Source of the DNA: Desulfofustis sp.
GTDB taxonomy: Bacteria; Desulfobacterota; Desulfobulbia; Desulfobulbales; Desulfocapsaceae
Direction: 5' to 3'
Assembly: GCA_029287755.1 (NCBI GenBank)
Contig: JARFQM010000009.1
Coordinates: 1 to 6,816 of the forward strand
DNA: 6,816 bases
Below are positions 1 through 3,781 of the stretch, in pieces (position 1 is the stretch's first letter; each line of letters starts with the position of its first letter). The position numbers were made by a program, and so were the translations under genes. Below the pieces are notes generated by a model that ran no database searches, was not told the DNA's origin, and saw only the letters and a program-made list of their open reading frames with translations.

Positions 1-65
1 TTTTAGAGTGTCAGGTGGAAGCAATGCCAGAGAAAATTTTCAATATGTAAAATGAGAGGAGTACC

Positions 66-194
66 TTGAAAAAGTGTCTTTTCACTCATTCTCTACGTTG
101 CGAGACAAAATTTTGTCCTCGCAGCATTAACTATATGCCTGTGGTAAAATTTCTCGCACGCCTCGATCTCGAAACAAAATCTCACGTTTCCTGA
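66..194 (+). CDS. Doubtful 42-codon reading frame convergent with the transglycosylase gene
   Basis: A TTG at 66 is preceded by GAGGAG at 56-61, only 4 nt away, which is close for a ribosome site. The frame runs 42 codons to a TGA at 192-194, just short of the convergent transglycosylase stop. The product would begin MKKCLFTHSLRC, is basic, has three Cys in its first 17 residues and no clear membrane segment. I recognise no family. The palindrome at 99-123 lies inside it, which argues that the DNA structure may matter more than any peptide. It is listed because it has a plausible ribosome site in otherwise empty sequence; most likely it is chance. Confidence 0.12.
   Translation: MKKCLFTHSLRCETKFCPRSINYMPVVKFLARLDLETKSHVS
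99..123. repeat. Near-perfect palindrome with a diverged second copy of its parts downstream
   Basis: TGCGAGACAAAA pairs with TTTTGTcCTCGCA, giving 12-base arms with one bulged C at 117 and no spacer. Parts recur nearby: CGAGACAAAAT (101-111) matches CGAAACAAAAT (170-180) at 10 of 11 positions, and a shortened AAAATTT-CTCGCA occurs at 146-158. With no loop it is a poor RNA terminator. It could be a protein-binding site or the remnant of a small repeat element. Confidence 0.4.
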
Positions 195-201
195 TGGAAA
201 C
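186..201 (-). terminator. Small hairpin at the transglycosylase stop codon, weak terminator candidate
   Basis: GTTTCC and GGAAAC are perfect 6-bp arms around a 4-nt loop, and the first arm overlaps the last base of the minus-strand TAG. Downstream on the minus strand is GTGAGATTTTGTTT, which is T-rich but not an uninterrupted T run. It may be a weak terminator or an mRNA-stabilising hairpin. Confidence 0.25.
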
Positions 202-1736
202 TAGTCAGCATCCTGGGCCCTGGCAAGACCAAAGAGGCTCGGTCTGATTTGTGCCAGAGTTACAGCCTTTTCCTGGATCTTGTCGATCTTTTCCTTGGAT
301 AATTTATAGGCAATGTAATACTTGTAGATGTTGCTCACATAGTGGACCGTCTCCCGACCGATTTTTTCTGCTGCGATCACTTCCACATTGTTGAACCATA
401 CGTTAGGATCGAGCCCTCGTTTTTGCGCTTCATTCCTTAAGTTCAGTACTTTCTTTGGTCCAGCGTTGTAGGCTGCGAAGGTTAATAAATTTTTGTTCAA
501 ATTATCGATTTCAGCTGCGTTAAAATATCTGTCCTGAATGAAGCGCAAATATCTATGGCCGGCATGGACATTATCCTCGAGATTTTCAATATTGGGGATA
601 CCAACATTTTTGTCCGCGGCCGTTTCCGGAAGAAGCTGCATAATTCCAACGGCACCGCAGGGACTGCGCTTGGTTTGGTCCAATTGAGATTCCTGAAAGG
701 CGACAGCCTTGGTCATTAAATAATCAAATTCGTACCGATCAGCATATTTCTTTAATAATTCCATAACTGACTGATAGCGCTTGACTGCTTCGGGTGAAAG
801 CTTATTTCTGACCCATTTGTTCTCTTGTAAATATTTTTTGAATATAAGGTTTCCAACCTTCGTTCCCTTTTTGGTGGTGCCAAGAAAGCTATTTACCACT
901 TCAGCAAGCTGTGGGCTATTTTTCCGGAAAGCCCAGCCAATATCTCCACCTGCATTAACAGCGACATCCGGGTAAACCTTGAGATCCTTGAATATTTGAC
1001 TCCAGAAGTTTGCTATATGATCATTCACGAAAGTTATTTGAATCAGATCCTTATTTATCATATGCAGAAGATCAGAATCCTCAAAATGCTCATCTGCGTC
1101 AATGATCCTCATCGGCTTCAACCCTTTCTTCTGGAAAATCTTGTTGAGTTTAAGCGCATGTTGATAATAACTGGATGACCTGCGCAGATGAACGCGCCGG
1201 CCAGATAAGTCGTCAATGGAATTTAGCGGGGGGACTTTCGAACTGGTTATGACGATCTCTTTGACATCCGTGAAAAATGGTGTGCTGAAATCAACCTTTT
1301 TCAACCTATCTTCAGTAATAGTCAAATTGCCAACCGCTATATCTCCTTTCCCTTCAAGTAACGCAGGTATAAGTTGATCACGATACACAGGCAGGAAAAT
1401 CACATCAACCTGGAGGGTTTGGTCTTTATTTCCCCTGTTAATGAAAACCTTGAAAGCCTCGAGCAGTTCTGCACTGTCCCCTCGCTAATGACCCTGATCG
1501 ATGAAGAAGCCAATTTGGTGGGAAACCACGAGAGCACGCACGAGGCGTCGTTCTGACATTTCTTCAAAGTCACCGTGCCATTTTTCATCAAGAGACAGGT
1601 GCCCGAACTCTTCTTTGTTTTTCTGCGCGCCTACAGCCTCCGGACTGAAGACACAGAGCACGCTGAATAAACATGCAATAAACGGATACCACAGTAATCG
1701 GGCTTTAGCGCTGAACCTCGCATTAAGAGCAGTCAT
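201..1736 (-). pseudogene. mltF: MltF-type lytic transglycosylase (solute-binding domain + SLT domain), interrupted by one in-frame TAG
   Basis: Predicted periplasmic murein-cleaving enzyme. Numbering is from the ATG at 1736, with the TAG counted as codon 84. The start is followed by a basic n-region and a hydrophobic core (LLWYPFIACLFSVLCVF), with likely cleavage after AVGA. A family-3 solute-binding-like domain spans about 55-290 (motifs RDQLIPALLEGKGDIAVGN, LTITEDR, VDFSTPFF). A C-terminal SLT/GEWL-like domain spans about 325-480, with catalytic-type Glu349 in QESQLD, then GAVGIMQLLPETA, AAYNAGP and HYVSNIYKYY. This order is that of MltF. The frame is identical on both sides of the TAG, and all later motifs are intact. 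The first usable start after the TAG (GTG at 1403) would lack the signal peptide and part of the binding domain, so it is unlikely to give a working periplasmic enzyme. The gene ends in TAG. It may be a recent pseudogene, a sequencing error or a read-through gene; the family call is confident, the functional state is not. Confidence 0.87.
1485..1487 (-). other. In-frame amber codon inside the transglycosylase gene
   Basis: On the minus strand the reading is ...IDQGH, TAG, RGDSAELLEAF.... The 28 codons between this TAG and the GTG at 1403 are open and read as family-like sequence (ELLEAFKVFINRG). The break is therefore a single codon, not a frameshift. In related proteins this is a variable stretch just before a conserved G-x-x-x-E segment, often with Gln, Glu or Lys. 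One substitution from CAG, GAG or AAG would give TAG. Confidence 0.9.
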
Positions 1737-1743
1737 TCTGTTG

Positions 1744-1747
1744 CTCC
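1744..1747 (-). promoter_or_regulatory. Ribosome binding site that fixes the transglycosylase start
   Basis: GGAG lies 7 nt before the ATG at 1736-1734 on the minus strand. The frame is also open upstream to a GTG at 1769, but no Shine-Dalgarno sequence precedes that codon. Starting at 1736 also places the basic n-region of the signal peptide right after the initiator. Confidence 0.6.
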
Positions 1748-2110
1748 ATGGTTGCTGTCTTAGGGGCACTGCAGGAGGATTTCAGGTATTTAAGCTTCTG
1801 ACACTACATGGAATTACTACGAAAAACACCATCGGGGGCAAGCGCTTGCATGTCCGCGATTTTTTATGGTGGCCAGTAAACCCAAGACGAAACCTCTTGC
1901 TCGTGCACGTTCCAATTTATTCTTCAACTAGACTTCTGAGATGCACTATTTATTGGAACACCGCTTCCAGCAATAAGAGGCTTTTGCCCATCATTGAAAA
2001 TTCAGCGTACCATGGGCAGGTGTATCTGCAGCCTCCGCAAAGCGGGGAAAAGCAAGCTCATTTGGCACAATTTGAATTGAGTGGAGTAGTGGAATTGCAA
2101 AATTGATACC

Positions 2111-2127
2111 ATTTCACGGAGTGAAAT
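2111..2127. repeat. Perfect inverted repeat ATTTCAC-GGA-GTGAAAT
   Basis: Seven-base perfect arms surround a 3-nt loop. An outer pair, TGATAC (2104-2109) and GTATCA (2141-2146), encloses it. One arm word recurs as GTGAAAT at 2169-2175. The short spacer fits either an operator for a dimeric regulator or an RNA hairpin. Confidence 0.45.
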
Positions 2128-2130
2128 AAA

Positions 2131-2172
2131 ATGTTATTGCGTATCAGTATCATACGAATCTTGGTTGGGTGA
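2131..2172 (+). CDS. Possible 13-residue leader-like peptide
   Basis: The ATG at 2131 follows GGAG (2118-2121) by 9 nt. The frame encodes MLLRISIIRILVG and then TGA. The peptide is short, hydrophobic and basic. The GGAG sits in the loop and 3' arm of the hairpin at 2111-2127, so folding could hide it. There is no following gene on this strand for a leader peptide to regulate, and a frame this short arises easily by chance. Not recognised. Confidence 0.12.
   Translation: MLLRISIIRILVG
2140..2156. repeat. Inverted repeat CGTAT-7 nt-ATACG
   Basis: Five-base perfect arms (2140-2144 and 2152-2156) surround CAGTATC. It lies inside the 13-codon frame and overlaps the outer arm of the preceding repeat, so the two structures would be mutually exclusive in RNA. 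Confidence 0.25.
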
Positions 2173-2190
2173 AATTCATATTATTGAATT
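2173..2190. repeat. Inverted repeat AATTCA-TATTAT-TGAATT
   Basis: Six-base perfect arms surround a 6-nt AT spacer, followed closely by the 8-base palindrome GCAATTGC (2196-2203). The geometry fits a dimeric DNA-binding protein. No gene start on either strand is close enough to name a target. Confidence 0.35.
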
Positions 2191-2281
2191 GTGAGGCAAT
2201 TGCAGATTATTTGACAAAAAGAACAGAATAACAGACTTTTAAAATTTCAATCTGTTTGTTTTTCCCGATTTTTGATCTGAG

Positions 2282-2295
2282 TTTCAGAGCTGAAA
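2282..2295. repeat. Perfect palindrome TTTCAG-AG-CTGAAA
   Basis: Six-base perfect arms surround a 2-nt centre. It directly abuts and overlaps the purine-rich AAAGGAG (2293-2299). A bound protein or a fold could therefore affect translation of the small frame that starts at 2310. Confidence 0.35.
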
Positions 2296-2309
2296 GGAGC
2301 GCTAAGTTT

Positions 2310-2405
2310 TTGAATATCAAGAAAATAAATATGGGGCATGTCACCTATCTGTCAGCGGAGCACCACGTTAGTATGATTATTCCGGTTTTTCTTTCGTTTT
2401 TTTGA
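2310..2405 (+). CDS. Possible 31-residue small protein with a strong ribosome site
   Basis: AAAGGAG (2293-2299) is a strong Shine-Dalgarno match, 10 nt before a TTG at 2310; an ATG in the same frame lies at 2331. The product would begin MNIKKINMGH, continue with a polar part containing EHH, and end in a short hydrophobic tail (MIIPVFLSFF) that is too short for a firm membrane-segment call. The stop TGA (2403-2405) follows a run of seven T (2397-2403). It overlaps the TTG at 2402-2404 that opens a 68-codon frame (2402-2608). One extra T would fuse the two into 99 residues. I recognise neither part. Against it: the starts are not ATG, and the terminator at 2506-2553 lies inside the second frame. 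Confidence 0.2.
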   Translation: MNIKKINMGHVTYLSAEHHVSMIIPVFLSFF

Positions 2406-2426
2406 TCTGCAAAAATCTTTGCGGTA

Positions 2427-2441
2427 ATGTGCCGGGCACAT
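2427..2441. repeat. Hairpin-forming inverted repeat ATGTGC-CGG-GCACAT
   Basis: Perfect 6-bp arms surround a 3-nt loop. Just before it, GCAAA-AATC-TTTGC (2409-2422) forms another small hairpin. GATCTGC occurs on both sides, at 2404-2410 and 2446-2452. These sit about 80-140 nt upstream of the terminator at 2506-2553 and could belong to one structured transcript. Confidence 0.35.
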
Positions 2442-2505
2442 CTGCGATCTGCTCAAAACCCGCACAGTTCCAGCCCCTCTATTTTACTATCACGCGATTG
2501 CACTT

Positions 2506-2553
2506 AAAAGACGGCGATCTCAGCGGTGATATGCCTCGGGGTGCCGTTTTTTT
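2506..2553. terminator. Two-way intrinsic terminator
   Basis: ACGGC (2511-2515) pairs with GCCGT (2543-2547). The stem extends as AAAAG/TTTTT with one G-U pair, to 10 bp in all around a 27-nt loop. On the plus strand it ends in seven T (2547-2553). On the minus strand the stem is followed by CTTTTAAG. It can thus end the minus-strand membrane-protein gene that stops at 2661, and any plus-strand transcript of the 2280-2550 region. The long loop lowers confidence. Confidence 0.5.
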
Positions 2554-2660
2554 CGTGAGGCCTTCAAGGTCACGGCTACTATCGCTGCTGAACCAGGCAA
2601 TAAATTAACAGGAACAATTCATAAGGCCCGGATCTGGACAGCCGCATGTCGATGAAGCCT

Positions 2661-3095
2661 TTACGGGGTCTGATAACTGTCGATGAGTTTCAGCTTGATG
2701 AACCGATCGTTTCCCGAGAGAATCGTGAATTGGTGCCCCCCGAAGACAATCGGTTCCCTGACCTCTTTTTTGGGAACCAGCAGTGGAAAGGGTTGTTGCC
2801 GGTCAAAATCGAGCAGGTAGAGATTGAGGAGGAAGTTCTTTTCCTGAATACCCTTGAATTCGACGCTGATCTTGTTGAGTTCCAGTTTCTCATCCCTTGA
2901 TAAAATGAACTGGTCGGTGATTTGACTCGATTGTGTGGGCTGCGCTGCCCGCTCATTGTTTTTTCGCCATTGCTGATAGCGGGATTTATAGAAGTCGGTC
3001 GACGTGTAATAGACCAGGCCGAAGGGAATCATCACCAGGGTGAGGATGAGAAAGAGAGAGGCGAAAGTTCTTCTGCCACCGGTTGAAGAAGACAT
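2661..3095 (-). CDS. Unrecognised single-pass membrane protein with an extracytoplasmic C-terminal domain
   Basis: 144 residues. The N-terminus is short and basic (GGRR at 6-9), followed by one hydrophobic segment at about 11-30 (FASLFLILTLVMIPFGLVYY). It is therefore either a signal anchor or an uncleaved signal sequence, with the rest outside the cytoplasm. Residues 34-62 are polar and linker-like (RYQQWRKNNERAAQ). Residues 65-144 alternate hydrophobic and polar residues as in a small beta domain (KLELNKISVEF, FLLNLYLLDF, PIVFGGHQFTIL, FIKLKLI). There are no cysteines or recognisable catalytic motif. ATG at 3095 is preceded by only a weak AGG 6 nt away; no better start is visible. The gene stands alone, about 250 bp after the zinc-ribbon gene on the same strand. 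The terminator at 2506-2553 lies about 110 bp past its stop. Function unknown. Confidence 0.75.
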   Translation of the reverse strand: MSSSTGGRRTFASLFLILTLVMIPFGLVYYTSTDFYKSRYQQWRKNNERAAQPTQSSQITDQFILSRDEKLELNKISVEFKGIQEKNFLLNLYLLDFDRQQPFPLLVPKKEVREPIVFGGHQFTILSGNDRFIKLKLIDSYQTP

Positions 3096-3345
3096 CGGCT
3101 GCCTGTGCTGAACTGGAGAAAAGGCCGGTAAAGTTCCGCGGCAATGCCTCTAAAAGATAATTAGTTGAATCAGGATTGCCATATTTTAAACGACACTCTG
3201 AATGGCCAGAGCCAGGGGAAATTGCCTTTTCCTCTGTGTATAAAGGAGTTGCCGCTCGTGAACAGCAATTCCTGCCTGAATGGTCCTTATGAAATTACCA
3301 AGGAGAGGCCGTGCAGAGGCAGAAGATGTTGCCTTTTGGGCGCCT

Positions 3346-3588
3346 TTAAAAGAATTCCCTTATCAGAGATATGATGAGAAAAATGGTAATACCCGCACCG
3401 ATAACCAGGTTTGTTCTCTGATCTGAGTGCTTAATTTCCAGCATCAACTGCTTAATCACACCATCCTTATCGGAAACCGGTTCTCCGCACTCCACGCACC
3501 TGTCATAGTGGGTGTCTGAAGCCTTTTTGTAAAATACCTTTTCGGTTTCGACGGCATTCCCACAATGTATGCACGTTTTCTCACTCAT
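3346..3588 (-). CDS. Small zinc-ribbon protein with a C-terminal membrane anchor
   Basis: 80 residues from the ATG at 3588. An N-terminal zinc-ribbon-like module has two CxxC pairs: Cys6/Cys9 in CIHCG and Cys31/Cys34 in CVECG, 21 residues apart. This is the usual four-cysteine knuckle arrangement for binding one Zn(II). Residues about 45-57 look helical and charged. A hydrophobic segment at about 60-77 (LVIGAGITIFLIISLI) ends the protein with REFF. The layout suggests a tail-anchored protein with the zinc ribbon in the cytoplasm. The frame is open upstream to an ATG at 3615, but AAAGAGG (3598-3604), 9 nt before 3588, supports the shorter form. Such modules often mediate protein or nucleic-acid contacts; no partner can be named here. 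It has its own 190-bp upstream gap, so it probably has its own promoter. Confidence 0.75.
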   Translation of the reverse strand: MSEKTCIHCGNAVETEKVFYKKASDTHYDRCVECGEPVSDKDGVIKQLMLEIKHSDQRTNLVIGAGITIFLIISLIREFF

Positions 3589-3597
3589 GTATGATAA

Positions 3598-3604
3598 CCT
3601 CTTT
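3598..3604 (-). promoter_or_regulatory. Ribosome binding site that fixes the zinc-ribbon gene start
   Basis: AAAGAGG on the minus strand lies 9 nt before ATG at 3588-3586. It lies inside the alternative longer frame that opens at 3615. The N-terminus it selects (MSEKTCIHCG) puts the zinc-binding module at the protein start, as is usual for such proteins. Confidence 0.55.
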
Positions 3605-3750
3605 GCTGGTGCCACTCTATTACGTGTTTCGGTTGTACTCGCTCTGACGTATTCCAGATAGCAGGATCATCATTGTATATCAGATTGCACCATTTTTATA
3701 TACTGGAAAAACTGGCGATTTTTGATACCCCGTGCGGGAGGTGTTTAGCA

Positions 3751-3776
3751 CCGGGCCCACGTGAAAAGGTGCCCGG
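3751..3776 (-). terminator. GC-rich hairpin after the large membrane-protein gene
   Basis: CCGGGC (3751-3756) and GCCCGG (3771-3776) form perfect 6-bp GC arms around a 14-nt loop. The hairpin starts 5 nt after the minus-strand TAA at 3784-3782. A smaller GGTG-TTTAG-CACC hairpin overlaps it (3740-3752). No T run follows on the minus strand, so this is not a classic intrinsic terminator; it may mark the mRNA 3' end or slow transcription. Confidence 0.35.
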
Positions 3777-3781
3777 CCCCC

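Larger units (their letters stand above)
2068..2203. repeat. Cluster of AATTG/CAATT words with an imperfect direct repeat
   Basis: CAATT or AATTG occurs at 2068, 2075, 2093, 2101 and 2187, and inside the palindrome GCAATTGC (2196-2203). TTGAATTGAGTGG (2072-2084) and TTGAATTGTGAGG (2184-2196) match at 11 of 13 positions. CAATT-TG-AATTG (2068-2079) is itself an inverted repeat. This could be a set of operator half-sites, or simply chance enrichment in AT-rich DNA. Confidence 0.3.
1737..2660. other. AT-rich gene-poor region of about 920 bp with inverted repeats and a terminator
   Basis: No recognisable gene lies here on either strand. From 1770 to about 2060 I see no structure worth naming. From about 2068 to 2300 the DNA is AT-rich (35 G+C in the 120 bases 2161-2280) and carries several inverted repeats and repeated AATTG/CAATT words. 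From 2300 to 2553 there are two overlapping small plus-strand frames, short hairpins and a strong two-way terminator. This could be a non-coding RNA locus, a regulatory region, or decayed genes. The transglycosylase promoter should lie in the part nearest 1737, but I find no convincing -35/-10 pair. Confidence 0.6.

Noticed and set aside
1501..2106. A 201-codon plus-strand open frame running from antisense to the transglycosylase start into the intergenic region
   Set aside because: Its first part is antisense to the signal-peptide region of a convincing gene. The translation shows no recognisable domain, signal or membrane pattern, and I see no supporting ribosome site.
2211..2245. Sigma70 promoter from a perfect TTGACA at 2211-2216
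   Set aside because: No acceptable -10 lies 16-18 bases downstream. The nearest TAAAAT (2240-2245) leaves a 23-base spacer.
2230..2265. Terminator from AACAGA/TCTGTT followed by TGTTTTT
   Set aside because: The stem is only 6 bp and AT-rich, with a 15-nt loop and a broken T run. It is too weak to list as a feature.
2402..2608. A 68-codon plus-strand frame as an independent gene
   Set aside because: It starts with TTG inside a T run, has no ribosome site of its own, and contains the intrinsic terminator at 2506-2553. It is kept only as part of the frameshift hypothesis.
3165..3374. A 69-codon plus-strand frame between the zinc-ribbon and single-pass membrane genes
   Set aside because: It overlaps the 3' end of the zinc-ribbon gene on the other strand and gives no recognisable protein. 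The 250-bp gap otherwise shows nothing clear.
3660..3710. Promoter for the zinc-ribbon gene from minus-strand TACAAT and TATAAA boxes
   Set aside because: The TACAAT box resembles a -10, but neither box has a recognisable -35 at the right distance.
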